A stretch of 48,549 bases of DNA from positions 1 to 48,549 of the forward strand of contig NZ_FWFG01000010.1 in NCBI RefSeq assembly GCF_900163655.1, given 5' to 3'. Below the pieces are notes generated by a model. That model saw only the letters and a list, made by a program, of their open reading frames with translations, did no database searches and was not told the DNA's origin. Shown here in pieces: positions 1-8,426 of this stretch. The DNA is from Brachybacterium nesterenkovii (lineage in GTDB: Bacteria; Actinomycetota; Actinomycetes; Actinomycetales; Dermabacteraceae). Each line of letters starts with the position of its first letter. The first letter of the stretch is position 1. Made by a program: the position numbers and the translations under genes.

Positions 1-58
1 CAGCACCAACCCTGCCAGCCAGCCCCGGGCCGGCCACCACGAACACTTACAGGCGGAT

Positions 59-1471
59 TCAGTCGAGGGGCCGGTAGGCGATCCCGAGGGCGTCGAGCCG
101 ATCCAGATGCGCCTCGAGGCGCTCTCGGAACTCGTCGAAGGACTGCTCGGGGCTGCCCCAGGCGCGCTCGGCGAGAGCGCACAGCCGCGGGAAGGCCATG
201 TACTGCAGGTGGGCGGCGTCGGCGATGTGCTCGGTCCACAGCTGGGCCTGGAACCCGAGCACGAGGGCGCGCTGCTCCTCGGTGAGGGAGGCGGGCAGCA
301 GGTCGGCGGTGTAGACGTCCTCGAGGCTGCTGACGTGGTCGGTGATCGCGAGGGGCTCGTCCGCGGACGACGACTGCGGGTGGTCGAAGTACAGGACGTC
401 CGAGGTCGCCACGACGGTGCGGAAGCCGCGGGAGGTGGCCTCCGCGATGCCGGCGGGGCCGCGCCAGTTCATGACCACGGTGGTGTCGGGCAGGTGGGTC
501 TCGAGGACCTCGTCCCAGGCCACGGGCGTCTTGCCCTTGTCGCTCAGCACTTCCGCGGCGTGCTCGATGAAGCGTCCCTGGATCTCGGAGACCCGCGTGA
601 AGCCCCACTCGTTCATCCGCTCCCGGGCGGCGGGCGAGCGCTCCCACTCGGTGCGCGGGCACTCGTCGCCGCCGATGTGCAGGAACGGGGCGGGGAAGAT
701 GTCGGCGACCTGGGAGAGGACGTCCCGCAGGAACGTGAAGACCTCGTCGGAGACGCCGAGCACGTGGTCGGAGACGCCCCAGACCTCGCGGACGCCGATC
801 TCGGCGCCGGCGACGTTGCCGAGCTCGGGGTAGGAGGCGATCGCGGCCTGCATGTGCCCGGGCAGGTCGATCTCGGGGACGATCATGACGCCGCGGCGGC
901 TCGCGTAGTCCACGAGGCCGCGCAGCTGGTCCTGGGTGTAGAAGCCGCCGTGGCGCTCGCCGTCGTAGACGCGATCGGCCCCATCCTCGGTGTAGCGGCC
1001 CACGAGGGTGCGGTCGCGGAACGCCCCGACCTCGGTCAGACGCGGGTAGCCCTTGATCTCGACGCGCCAGCCCTGATCATCGGTCAGGTGCAGGTGCAGG
1101 ATGTTCAGGCGGTGCAGCGCCATCGCGTCGATCATCGTCTCGAGGTCGGAGACGGGGAAGAAATGACGGGCGACGTCGATGTGCAGGCCGCGCCAGGCGT
1201 ACTTCGGGGAGTCGGAGATCGTGACGCACGGGATCGGCCCGTCGGTCCCGGCGATGATCTGCGCGAACGTGTTGCGGCCGTCCGCGAGCGCCGCCTCGCT
1301 GCCCGCGGTGAGGGAGGCGCCCGCCGGGGAGATCGACAGCGCGTACTCGGTGCGCGACAGGTCCGAGCTGATGCCGACCGACAGCTCGCTCCACGGATCC
1401 GGGCTCTCCCAGGTCCCGCTGGACCAGACGACGGACCGGGGGAGGGGGACGAGGCTGATGGGGTCGGACAT
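59..1471 (-). CDS. Glycoside hydrolase family 20 beta-N-acetylhexosaminidase
   Basis: This 470-aa protein should remove terminal beta-linked GlcNAc or GalNAc residues from chito-oligosaccharides or glycoconjugates. A short GH20b-like N-terminal domain (to about residue 85) precedes the barrel, which carries HLTDDQGW near 128, the PEIDLPGHM strand near 199 and the catalytic pair Asp269-Glu270 in HIGGDE. Later substrate-site pieces are VAWDE, MNWRG and LWTEHI. No signal peptide is visible, so it is probably cytoplasmic. The ATG at 1471 is preceded by GAGGAG at a short distance; the open frame runs much further upstream, but that part is low-complexity and has no homology I recognise. It seems monocistronic. 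Substrate is inferred from the family only. Confidence 0.93.
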   Translation of the reverse strand: MSDPISLVPLPRSVVWSSGTWESPDPWSELSVGISSDLSRTEYALSISPAGASLTAGSEAALADGRNTFAQIIAGTDGPIPCVTISDSPKYAWRGLHIDVARHFFPVSDLETMIDAMALHRLNILHLHLTDDQGWRVEIKGYPRLTEVGAFRDRTLVGRYTEDGADRVYDGERHGGFYTQDQLRGLVDYASRRGVMIVPEIDLPGHMQAAIASYPELGNVAGAEIGVREVWGVSDHVLGVSDEVFTFLRDVLSQVADIFPAPFLHIGGDECPRTEWERSPAARERMNEWGFTRVSEIQGRFIEHAAEVLSDKGKTPVAWDEVLETHLPDTTVVMNWRGPAGIAEATSRGFRTVVATSDVLYFDHPQSSSADEPLAITDHVSSLEDVYTADLLPASLTEEQRALVLGFQAQLWTEHIADAAHLQYMAFPRLCALAERAWGSPEQSFDEFRERLEAHLDRLDALGIAYRPLD

Positions 1472-1594
1472 GATGCTCCTCGGTGTCGGTGCGGTGACCC
1501 GTCCGTGCACGTCCGGCCCGGAGGGTGCTCGGCGATCAGTGTTCCACACGGGTACGACGGACGGAGCGAGCACGGCGGCTCGGGCCGGGCATGA

Positions 1595-1626
1595 CGGAGC
1601 CCGGTCGGCGGGCCGACCGGGCTCCG
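1595..1626 (-). terminator. Strong hairpin after the NlpC/P60 gene
   Basis: A perfect inverted repeat of about 15 bp with a GG loop (arms 1595-1609 and 1612-1626) lies 85 bp downstream of the NlpC/P60 stop codon. There is no U-tract, which is common for high-GC actinobacterial terminators. It would separate that gene from the hexosaminidase gene. Confidence 0.6.
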
Positions 1627-1710
1627 GGCGTCGCCCTGTCCCTTCCCTGTGACGGCGGTGACGTCGGACAGGCCGGCGCGTCCTGCGGGGCGCGTCCTGC
1701 GGGGCGCGAC

Positions 1711-2880
1711 TCAGCGGTACGTCACGAAGACGTGCGGTGCGCTCCAGATCGTGCGGGAGGTGACGACGCCGCGGGATCCCGAGGCGTCGATGATGCGGTT
1801 GCCGCCGGCGTAGATGCCGATGTGCCCGTAGTCCTCGTCGGTGAATGCGACGAGGTCGCCGGGCCGGGCCTCGGACTGCGGGATGACCCGTCCGCCGAGC
1901 GCCTGGGCCTTCGCGGTGCGCGGCAGCGTGATGCCGAGCGAGCTGTACACGTACCGGGTGAGCCCGGAGCAGTCGAAGCCGGTGCTCGGGGAGCTCTTGC
2001 CCCAGGCGTACGGCGCTCCGACCTGCGCCGCAGCGGCCGCGACGGCGGAGTCCCCGTCGATCGAGCGCCCGGTGGCCGCAGAGCCGCGGGACGTGCCCGA
2101 GCCGCCCTGCGCAGCGGTCGTCTCCGAGGCGGTGGGGACCGCGCTGCCCTGCGAGCCGTTCAGGGCCCGCCAGGTGCGAGCGCCGACGACGCCGTCCGCA
2201 CGGAGGCCGACGGAGCTCTGGAACGCACGGACCGCTCGGTCGGTGCGGTTGCCGAACACGCCGTCGGCCGTCATCGTCGCCCCGTGCTCGCGGAGCTTCT
2301 TCTGCAGGGTGCGGACGTCGTCGCCGCGTGCGCCGGAGCGCAGCACGGGGGTCCCGGTCGAGGAGCTGGGGGCCTCCCGGGCCGCGGGCGCGGTGACGAG
2401 CGCGCTCCACGTGCGCCGACCGGCCACGCCGTCGACGGCGAGACCGGAGGACGCCTGGAAGTCGCGGACGGCCTGGAGCGTGGCGGGGCCGTAGACGCCG
2501 TCGACGCGCAGGGACGCGCCGCGGTCGTTCAGAGCGCGCTGGAGGGTCCTGACGGAGTCGCCGCGCGCGCCGGAGCGCAGCGTGACGACGCTCGGCGCGG
2601 TGCGGAGGACGGGTGCTGTGCGGGTCGCCGGGGAGACGCTGCGGGTGGCGGGGGAGACCCCGACCACGGGCAGGGCGGCGGTGATCGTCGCGGGGCGGTG
2701 CGACGGAGCCGTGGGGGCCTGGGCGTGTGCGGCGCCGAGGCCCGAGATGGCCACGCCGGCGGTCACGGCGCCGATGGCGACGCCGGAGACCGAGCGTCCG
2801 ACCGGGGCGACGAGGCCGCGGTAGTCGATGACGGCGGGACCGGGTGCCCGGTGCGTGCCGCGGGGAGGGGTGGGGACCAT
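1711..2880 (-). CDS. Secreted NlpC/P60 peptidoglycan endopeptidase with two PG-binding domains
   Basis: A 389-aa cell-wall hydrolase that should cleave stem peptides in peptidoglycan. The order is: N-terminal secretion signal with a hydrophobic stretch at about 31-52 and an AHA cleavage site near residue 53; two PG_binding_1 repeats (about 101-162 and 180-241, both starting L-R-S-G-A-R-G-D); a Ser/Thr/Gly linker; and a C-terminal NlpC/P60 domain. The catalytic Cys304 sits in DCSG and His353 in GHIGIY. The third polar position appears to be Asp365, comparable to the acidic residue of RipA. The ATG at 2880 has AAGGAG ten bases upstream; earlier in-frame ATGs lack this. The upstream gap contains a palindrome (3148-3164) that may take part in its control. 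Confidence 0.93.
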   Translation of the reverse strand: MVPTPPRGTHRAPGPAVIDYRGLVAPVGRSVSGVAIGAVTAGVAISGLGAAHAQAPTAPSHRPATITAALPVVGVSPATRSVSPATRTAPVLRTAPSVVTLRSGARGDSVRTLQRALNDRGASLRVDGVYGPATLQAVRDFQASSGLAVDGVAGRRTWSALVTAPAAREAPSSSTGTPVLRSGARGDDVRTLQKKLREHGATMTADGVFGNRTDRAVRAFQSSVGLRADGVVGARTWRALNGSQGSAVPTASETTAAQGGSGTSRGSAATGRSIDGDSAVAAAAAQVGAPYAWGKSSPSTGFDCSGLTRYVYSSLGITLPRTAKAQALGGRVIPQSEARPGDLVAFTDEDYGHIGIYAGGNRIIDASGSRGVVTSRTIWSAPHVFVTYR

Positions 2881-3323
2881 AGGGGTGACGCTCCTTCGCG
2901 CCGCCGCGTGCTCCGCTCGACGGCCGGGCCGTGTCGCGATGCCGCCCGTCGAGGAGAGAGGAAGCGCTCCGCGGGGACGGGGACGGCGGCCCGCGGATGC
3001 GATGCCCCGATCTGGCGGCACGGGCACACAGTACGGCCGTGCTCGCGGCCGCGACGAGGAGGCTTGAGGTGATCGTGGGGTCGTCTTTGTCGCGATTTTG
3101 CCGAAACCTCCACGGAAAGGCGTGTCGACATGCGTGAGCGGTGGCCGGGTGTGGTAATCACACCGCTGTCATGTGGCGGGCGGCGATTCCTCCACATCTC
3201 GTGGTTCTCCACAGGGCCGTCGCGAGGGCTGACGGCGACGGCGGGGACGGGAAGGCTGTCCCCAGGCCGCAGGAGCGGTGAGGGAGAGCGGCGCGGATGC
3301 CGACGCGGAGACGAGGCGATGAC
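2881..3323. other. Gene-free divergent intergenic region
   Basis: This 443-bp stretch separates the divergent NlpC/P60 and WXG100-like genes. Besides their ribosome-binding sites it holds a GTGTG/CACAC palindrome at 3148-3164 and a locally AT-richer patch near 3085-3110. Small open frames here have no recognisable protein character. I looked for the c-di-AMP (ydaO) riboswitch often found before such hydrolase genes and did not see its conserved core. Confidence 0.5.
3148..3164. promoter_or_regulatory. Candidate operator palindrome
   Basis: Arms GGTGTG (3148-3153) and CACACC (3159-3164) flank a 5-bp centre, GTAAT, forming a clear dyad between two divergent genes. It resembles a dimeric-regulator site, but I cannot assign a family. 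Confidence 0.35.
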
Positions 3324-3959
3324 ATGACGGACCACGGGTTCCACGGAGCCGACACGGCGGCGATGGCCGACCTGTCGGGACTGATCGACAACGGTGCCCA
3401 GGCGCTGGACGCGGTGCTCGATACCGTCGACGGCGTGCTGCGCCGCATCGAGGGCGGGTGCTGGATCGGACCCGACGCCGACGCGTTCACGGCCTCGGCG
3501 CAGCAGGCTGGGGCGGTGCTCGCGCACGTGCGGCACGAGGTCGCCGCGCGGGGCGAGGAGGTGGCCGAGCACGGCCGCGAGCAGGAGGAGGCGTCGGCGC
3601 CGGATGCGGATGGGGGCGGAGCCGGGGTCGTGAGGGCCTCGAGCGCTGCAGGCGCCTCATCGGGCGTACTGGCGGCCTCCAGCGCGGCGGGCTCCGCCGG
3701 TGTGCAGGGCGCGACAGGATCTCAGGGCGCGACGGGCTCACCAGGTGCGCCGAGCGCTGCAGACGCGCACGCTGGGGCCGGCTCGGCGGGGAGGTCGGGC
3801 TCTCCGGCCGACTCGGGGGCACCGCAGATGATGGTGATGGATGACGGGACGAGGCGTCGCCTCAACGATCTCCTGCGGGGCGCGGGTCTGCCGCAGATGC
3901 CGACGTCGCCGACGCCGTCGAGCCGCGAGGAGCGTCTCCGGGAGGCCGTGCGGCTCTGA
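3324..3959 (+). CDS. WXG100-like protein with long Ala/Gly/Ser-rich tail
   Basis: A 211-aa protein of uncertain role. The first ~90 residues look like a helical hairpin of the WXG100/ESAT-6 type: an amphipathic helix (LSGLIDNGAQALDAVLDTV), a turn with W-I-G (CWIGPDADAF), then a second helix (TASAQQAGAVLAHVRHEVAA). The rest is Ala/Gly/Ser-rich with repeated AAG and GATGS-like segments and a short charged C-terminal end. No signal peptide and no ESX secretion genes are nearby. I chose the ATG at 3324 (GAGG seven bases upstream); an in-frame ATG at 3297, with AGGGAG ten bases upstream, would add nine residues and is equally possible. Assignment as a type VII substrate is inference. Confidence 0.6.
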   Translation: MTDHGFHGADTAAMADLSGLIDNGAQALDAVLDTVDGVLRRIEGGCWIGPDADAFTASAQQAGAVLAHVRHEVAARGEEVAEHGREQEEASAPDADGGGAGVVRASSAAGASSGVLAASSAAGSAGVQGATGSQGATGSPGAPSAADAHAGAGSAGRSGSPADSGAPQMMVMDDGTRRRLNDLLRGAGLPQMPTSPTPSSREERLREAVRL

Positions 3960-3984
3960 CGTGCTGACGCGCGCCTCGGAGACG

Positions 3985-4017
3985 ACGTGAGGGCCGCTCG
4001 ATGAGCGGCCCTCACGT
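3985..4017. terminator. Bidirectional hairpin terminator
   Basis: A perfect 15-bp stem (3985-3999 with 4003-4017) and a GAT loop sits between the convergent WXG100-like gene and tRNA-Pro. It can end transcription from both sides. Confidence 0.75.
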
Positions 4018-4028
4018 GCAGTCCAGCA

Positions 4029-4105
<77 letters not shown>

Positions 4106-4229
4106 ATGATGACTGCGGATCCGATGGCCGATCAGTGCGCGTGGCCGTCTGCTCTGCGCGGACAGCTCGGTGCGACTGCTGGTCACCGACAGGACACGAT
4201 ACCAAGCCCGCGCGGGTGCTCGCGACCGC

Positions 4230-5243
4230 TCAGACCGGGCGGGGGAGCAACGTGAGCAACGTCGCCTCGGGAGGGTTGGCCAGGCGCATGTCGGAGAACG
4301 GGCTCGCGCCCAGTCCGCCGCTCACGTGCAGGGGCACCCCGCGCCAGGCGGAGAGGCCCTTGGCCTGGGAGCGGGGGAGGTCGCAGTTGGTGACGAGGGC
4401 CCCGATGCCCGGGAGGCACAGCTGTCCGCCGTGCGTGTGACCGGCGAGGATCAGGTCGCAGCCGTCGTCCACGAGGGCGTCGAGGACGCGGCGATACGGC
4501 GCATGCGCCACCCCGATCCGCAGGGCGGGCCGCGCCTGCTGTGCCTGGGCCGTCGACTCCGCCGCGCCCTCGGCCCTCAGTTCCGCCGCGGCCCCGGCCC
4601 CCGACTCCTCTGCGGCCGCGCGAGTCCCGTCCGGGGCGGGCATGCGGTCCCGCTCCAGGTGCGGATCATCGACCCCCACCCACTCGATCACGAGGTCGCC
4701 CGCTCGGGAGGCGTCGCGGCGATTGGTCAGATCGCGCCAGCCGTGCTCCGCGAGCCGCGTCCGCAGCTCCTGAACGGGCATGTCCACGGGGCGGTCGGGG
4801 GCGGAGAATCCCGCGGTGCGGGCATCCGGCAGGAGGTAGCGCGCGGGATTCTTGCGGACGGGAGCGAACAGGTCGTTGCTGCCCATCACGAAGGCGCCGG
4901 GGATGCGGAGCAGCGGTCCGATCGCCTCGATGAGAGGCCCCACCGACTGCGGCGAGGAGATGTTGTCGCCGGTGTCGACTACGACGTCCGCCTCGAGCTC
5001 GGCCAGGCTCCGCAGGAAGGCGAGCTTGCGATCGTTCTCGGGCATCAGGTGGATGTCGGAGATGTGCAGCAGGCGCACCGGTGCACTGCCCGCCGGGAGC
5101 ACGGGCACGGTCGCGCGGCGCAGGGTGTAGCGGTGGATCTCGATGTGGCGAGCCCAGATGTGCGCGCCCGCCGCGACCGCGAACGCCGCCGCCCCGAGGC
5201 AGCCGAGCGCCAGGGCGCGGCGACCGCGGGGCACGGAGATCAC
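4230..5243 (-). CDS. Membrane-anchored calcineurin-like metallophosphoesterase
   Basis: A 337-aa phosphoesterase of the YaeI/YkoQ type, related to the protein next to ponA2 in mycobacteria. It has one N-terminal membrane helix (about residues 8-28), then the metal-binding motifs DIH, GDN, GSND (the usual GNHE variant), a His in GVAHAP and GHTHGG. A low-complexity Ala/Glu-rich insert separates the fourth motif from the earlier ones. The GTG start at 5243 overlaps the PBP stop codon in a GTGA, so it is translationally coupled to the PBP gene. The substrate is unknown; location and pairing suggest a role at the cell envelope. Confidence 0.9.
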   Translation of the reverse strand: MISVPRGRRALALGCLGAAAFAVAAGAHIWARHIEIHRYTLRRATVPVLPAGSAPVRLLHISDIHLMPENDRKLAFLRSLAELEADVVVDTGDNISSPQSVGPLIEAIGPLLRIPGAFVMGSNDLFAPVRKNPARYLLPDARTAGFSAPDRPVDMPVQELRTRLAEHGWRDLTNRRDASRAGDLVIEWVGVDDPHLERDRMPAPDGTRAAAEESGAGAAAELRAEGAAESTAQAQQARPALRIGVAHAPYRRVLDALVDDGCDLILAGHTHGGQLCLPGIGALVTNCDLPRSQAKGLSAWRGVPLHVSGGLGASPFSDMRLANPPEATLLTLLPRPV

Positions 5244-7666
5244 GAGCCGGCCGAGCGGACGATCGTGACCGGGCCGCCCGGCGCGAGCGTGGTGCCCGCC
5301 TCGGGCTCGGTGCCGATGACCTGGCCCTCGGGGACGTCGGTGGACGTGCCGTCGCGGACGCTGACGACGTAGCCGGCCTTCTCCAGCGTCTTCTGCGCCT
5401 CCTCGACGGACTTCCCCGCGACGTCGGGCACCTTGTCGCCGCCGTCGGCCACGGTCGAGCCGTTGCCCACGAGGGAGCCATGCGGCGGCTGGCCCGGGAA
5501 GGGGATGTTGGGCATGTCCTTCGAGACCTCGGTCATGTACTCCTGCCACGTGGGCAGGGAGACCGTGTTGCCGTAGACGTCGCCGGTCAGGCGCTGGCCG
5601 TCGACCACGGTGCCCTGCGGGCGCTTGTTGCCCTGGGGGCTCCCGTACCAGACGGCCGTCGACAGCTGCTTGGTGAAGCCGACGTACCAGGTGTGGAACA
5701 TGCGGCTCGACGTGCCGGTCTTGCCGCCCGCGTCATGGCCGGGGATCACGCGTCCCTTGCCGGTCGCGGCCGGGTCCGAGAGGTCCTGCTGGAGCACCCA
5801 GGTGACGGCGTCGGCCACCTTCTGGTCGAGGACCTGGCTGCACTGGGAGCCGGAGGTGGGCAACGCGTTCCCGTCGCGGCCCGTGACCGACTCGATCGGG
5901 TTGGGCACGCAGTACACGCCGCCGGCGGGGAAGGTCGCGTAGGCCGCGGCCATGTCGAGCGCGGAGATGTTCTGCTCGCCGAGCACGAGGGCGGCGGGGG
6001 CCAGGGCCGAGCCGTAGATGTCCTCGATCGGTGTCGTGGCCGCATCGTCCGAGAGCTTGTTGTAGCTGGCAGGCACGGCGCCCATGGACCGTGCGCGGGA
6101 GCCGATGTCGCACAGGTCGATGCGCTGGGCGATATGCGCGTACGAGGTGTTGACCGAGAACTTGGTCGCATCGAGCACGGTCTGGTTCGCCGGGAGGGCG
6201 ATGCCCACGGCGTTGTCGGGGTCCCAGCCCGACTTCTCGTACCAGCGCCCCCTGTTCAGGCAGCGGGCCGTGAAGGTGGTCATGACCCCACGGGCCGTGG
6301 GGACCGTGTCGTAGATCGAGTGCCCGGTCTCGAGGTACTGCGTGAGCACGAACGGCTTGTACGTCGAGCCGACCGGGAAGCCGTTGCCGCCGCCGTACTG
6401 CTTGGGCACGTTGTAGTTCAGCGCCGTCTCCCCGGGGCCCGCGTCCTCGAAGGGGTTGAAGGTGCGGTTCTGCGCCATCACCAGGATCTTGCCGGTGCCC
6501 GGCTCCACCGTGACGATCGAGTGCCCGAAGCCGCTCTTGGCGTCCGGCTTCACCTTGCGGTTGAGGATGTCCTCGGCGGCCTTCTGCTTGGCCGGGTCGA
6601 GGGTCGTGCGGATGGTGAGGCCGCCGCCGTACAGCAGCTGGCGCCGCTCCTTGGCGGTCGCGCCGAACTTGGGGTCGCTCACCAGCACGCGCGAGACGTA
6701 GTCGCAGAAGAACCCGCTGCCGCCGGCGTCGGCGCAGCCCGCGCGCACGTTCTGCACGTGGAGCATGTCGCCGACGGGCTGCTGGGAGTACTGGTCGAAC
6801 TCGGCCTGGGTGATGTAGCCCTCGGCGAGCATGCGCGACAGCACCGTGTTGCGCCGGTCCTGGGCTCGCTCCGGGTGCTTGACCGGGTCGAACTGGTTGG
6901 GCCCGTTCGTGATCGCGGCCAGCATGGCGGCCTCACCCGGGTTCAGGTCCTTGGCGTCCTTGGAGAAGTAGTGCAGCGAGGCCGTCTGCACGCCGTACTG
7001 GGACGGCCCGAACTGGGCGAGGTTCAGATATCCGTTGAGGATCTGGTCCTTGCTCCAGGTCTTCTCGAGGGAGATCGCGAGCTTCGCCTCGCGCAGCTTG
7101 CGGCTGTACGTCTGCGCGGTGGCCGCCTTGATGTCCTCCTCGTCGCCGCGCTGGACGGCGTCCATGAGCAGGGCGTTCTTCACGTACTGCTGGGTGAGCG
7201 TCGAGCCGCCCTGCGTGGAGGAGCTCAGCGAGTTGGTGACGAGGGCGCGCAGGGTGCCCTGGATGTCGACCGCGCCGTGGTCGTAGAAGCGCTTGTCCTC
7301 GACGGCGATCACCGCGTGCTGCATGTACGGGGAGATCTGGTCGAGGGGCACCATGATCCGGTTCTCGGTGTAGAACGTCGCCAGCAGCGAGCCGTCGGCC
7401 GCCTCGATGCGGCTCTGCTCGTTCAGCGGCGCGACCTTCAGCTCGTCCGGGTAGGACTCGAAGAGCTCGACGCCGCTCTCCGCGGCCTTGGACGCGAACG
7501 CCACGGACGGCAGGAAGAACGCGGCCATCAGCACGCCGCCGAGCGCGCACACGGCGAGCAGCCCCGCCAGGAGCATGAGCGTCTGCGTGGCCGCGGCGGG
7601 CATGGAGCGGTGCGATCCGCCCCCGTCAGCGGCGGACAGGTCGCGCGAGTCGTCGGAAGGTGCCAT
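5240..7666 (-). CDS. ponA2: Class A penicillin-binding protein with C-terminal PASTA domain (PonA2-like)
   Basis: An 808-aa bifunctional peptidoglycan synthase anchored by one N-terminal helix (about 27-55). The GT51 transglycosylase has catalytic Glu123 in EDKRFYDHG and the GGSTLTQQ motif near 153. The transpeptidase carries Ser434-x-x-Lys437 (STYK), SVN at 504 and KTG at 649. A single PASTA repeat (about 745-805) ends the protein. The neighbours (metallophosphoesterase downstream, divergent whiB) match the mycobacterial ponA2 locus. Two ATGs are possible, 7672 and 7666. TACTGT abuts the first and lies six bases before the second, which fits a leaderless transcript starting at 7666; no Shine-Dalgarno sequence is seen. 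Confidence 0.95.
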   Translation of the reverse strand: MAPSDDSRDLSAADGGGSHRSMPAAATQTLMLLAGLLAVCALGGVLMAAFFLPSVAFASKAAESGVELFESYPDELKVAPLNEQSRIEAADGSLLATFYTENRIMVPLDQISPYMQHAVIAVEDKRFYDHGAVDIQGTLRALVTNSLSSSTQGGSTLTQQYVKNALLMDAVQRGDEEDIKAATAQTYSRKLREAKLAISLEKTWSKDQILNGYLNLAQFGPSQYGVQTASLHYFSKDAKDLNPGEAAMLAAITNGPNQFDPVKHPERAQDRRNTVLSRMLAEGYITQAEFDQYSQQPVGDMLHVQNVRAGCADAGGSGFFCDYVSRVLVSDPKFGATAKERRQLLYGGGLTIRTTLDPAKQKAAEDILNRKVKPDAKSGFGHSIVTVEPGTGKILVMAQNRTFNPFEDAGPGETALNYNVPKQYGGGNGFPVGSTYKPFVLTQYLETGHSIYDTVPTARGVMTTFTARCLNRGRWYEKSGWDPDNAVGIALPANQTVLDATKFSVNTSYAHIAQRIDLCDIGSRARSMGAVPASYNKLSDDAATTPIEDIYGSALAPAALVLGEQNISALDMAAAYATFPAGGVYCVPNPIESVTGRDGNALPTSGSQCSQVLDQKVADAVTWVLQQDLSDPAATGKGRVIPGHDAGGKTGTSSRMFHTWYVGFTKQLSTAVWYGSPQGNKRPQGTVVDGQRLTGDVYGNTVSLPTWQEYMTEVSKDMPNIPFPGQPPHGSLVGNGSTVADGGDKVPDVAGKSVEEAQKTLEKAGYVVSVRDGTSTDVPEGQVIGTEPEAGTTLAPGGPVTIVRSAGS

Positions 7667-7672
7667 GCCCAT

Positions 7673-7678
7673 ACAGTA
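7673..7678 (-). promoter_or_regulatory. Leaderless -10 for the PBP gene
   Basis: TACTGT on the minus strand fits the TANNNT -10 consensus and lies six bases before the ATG at 7666. No clear -35 is visible. Confidence 0.5.
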
Positions 7679-7842
7679 GGCGGAGGGGCCGACGAACGAG
7701 GGGATCAGGAGCCTCGCGGCGGCGTGGGGATGCGCACCGGAGTGTGAAGATCCTGTGAGCGCACCCGGCCTCCCACCTGATCCCGACCCGCTCCCGACGC
7801 GCTCCCGACCCGCCTCCGGGAGACGCCAGGGCAAAGCCTGGC

Positions 7843-7871
7843 TTGGCACGACCAGGGATCCTCCCTACGAT
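7843..7871 (+). promoter_or_regulatory. Promoter of the whiB gene
   Basis: TTGGCA (7843-7848), a 17-bp spacer and TACGAT (7866-7871) form a good housekeeping-type promoter. It predicts a leader of about 40 nt before the GTG at 7916. Confidence 0.65.
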
Positions 7872-7915
7872 GGCTGAGTGCCATACGGGTCGACGTGGAT
7901 TCGGGAGGACCGCAG

Positions 7916-8224
7916 GTGACGATGCTCGACAGGACCGCCGCGGCGGACGGGAGCTGGGCCGCGCAGGGGCGGTGCCGCGAACTCGACCCGGACGGGTTCT
8001 TCGTCCAGGGGGCCCATCAGCAGAAGGTCAAGACGCTGTGCGCCGCATGCTCGGTGCGTCTCGAGTGCCTGGCCGATGCCCTCGACAACCGGATCGAGTT
8101 CGGCGTCTGGGGAGGCATGACCGAGCGCGAGCGCCGTCGCCTGCTGCGCGAGCACCCCGGCGTCTCCGACTGGTACGAGGCCCTCGAGCGGGCGCGCACG
8201 CGCTCCGAATGCCGGACCGGCTGA
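7916..8224 (+). CDS. whiB4: WhiB-family iron-sulfur transcriptional regulator (WhiB4-like)
   Basis: A 102-aa Wbl protein. Cys20, Cys42, Cys45 and Cys51 give the C-x21-C-x2-C-x5-C ligands of a 4Fe-4S cluster. They are followed by the G-V-W-G-G turn and a basic region (ERERRRLL) that in this family binds DNA or sigma factor. The divergent ponA2-type gene and the downstream MBL-crp genes match the whiB4 context of mycobacteria, where WhiB4 is a redox sensor; the paralogue name rests on that synteny. The GTG start has GGGAGG seven bases upstream; an ATG two codons later is an alternative. Confidence 0.93.
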   Translation: MTMLDRTAAADGSWAAQGRCRELDPDGFFVQGAHQQKVKTLCAACSVRLECLADALDNRIEFGVWGGMTERERRRLLREHPGVSDWYEALERARTRSECRTG

Positions 8225-8238
8225 GGAGCCGCGGACGC

Positions 8239-8244
8239 TAGGCT
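8239..8244 (+). promoter_or_regulatory. Leaderless -10 for the DUF4177-like gene
   Basis: TAGGCT ends seven bases before the ATG at 8252, so transcription should start at or next to the start codon. No ribosome-binding site is seen. Confidence 0.5.
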
Positions 8245-8251
8245 CGTCCCC

Positions 8252-8416
8252 ATGAATGCGACCCGCTGGGAGTACCTGACCGTTCCGCTGCTGATCCACG
8301 CGACCAAGCAGATCCTCGACAACTACGGCTCCGAGGGCTGGGAGCTCGTGCAGGTGGTCCCGGGCCCCAACCCGGAGAACCTCGTGGCCTACCTCAAGCG
8401 CCCGCTGGACGCGTGA
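8252..8416 (+). CDS. Small DUF4177-like protein (54 aa)
   Basis: A short conserved protein beginning M-N-A-T-R-W-E-Y-L-T-V-P and ending K-R-P-L-D-A. Its pattern of W-E-Y then a helix (ATKQILDNYGSEGWELVQV) resembles the DUF4177 family. A comparably small protein lies between whiB4 and the MBL hydrolase gene in mycobacteria, as I recall. It starts 27 nt after whiB, apparently from its own leaderless promoter, and ends 10 nt before the MBL gene, so the two are probably co-transcribed. No function is known to me. Confidence 0.85.
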   Translation: MNATRWEYLTVPLLIHATKQILDNYGSEGWELVQVVPGPNPENLVAYLKRPLDA

Positions 8417-8426
8417 CCGGCCGCTC

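Noticed and set aside
107-1594. A 495-codon plus-strand open frame
   Set aside because: Antisense shadow of the GH20 hexosaminidase; no start signal or protein family.
2881-3296. c-di-AMP (ydaO) riboswitch before the NlpC/P60 gene
   Set aside because: The context is typical, but I could not find the conserved core motifs in the leader.
5081-7747. An 888-codon plus-strand open frame
   Set aside because: It lies antisense to the PBP gene, whose protein has all catalytic motifs; composition of the plus frame is an artefact.
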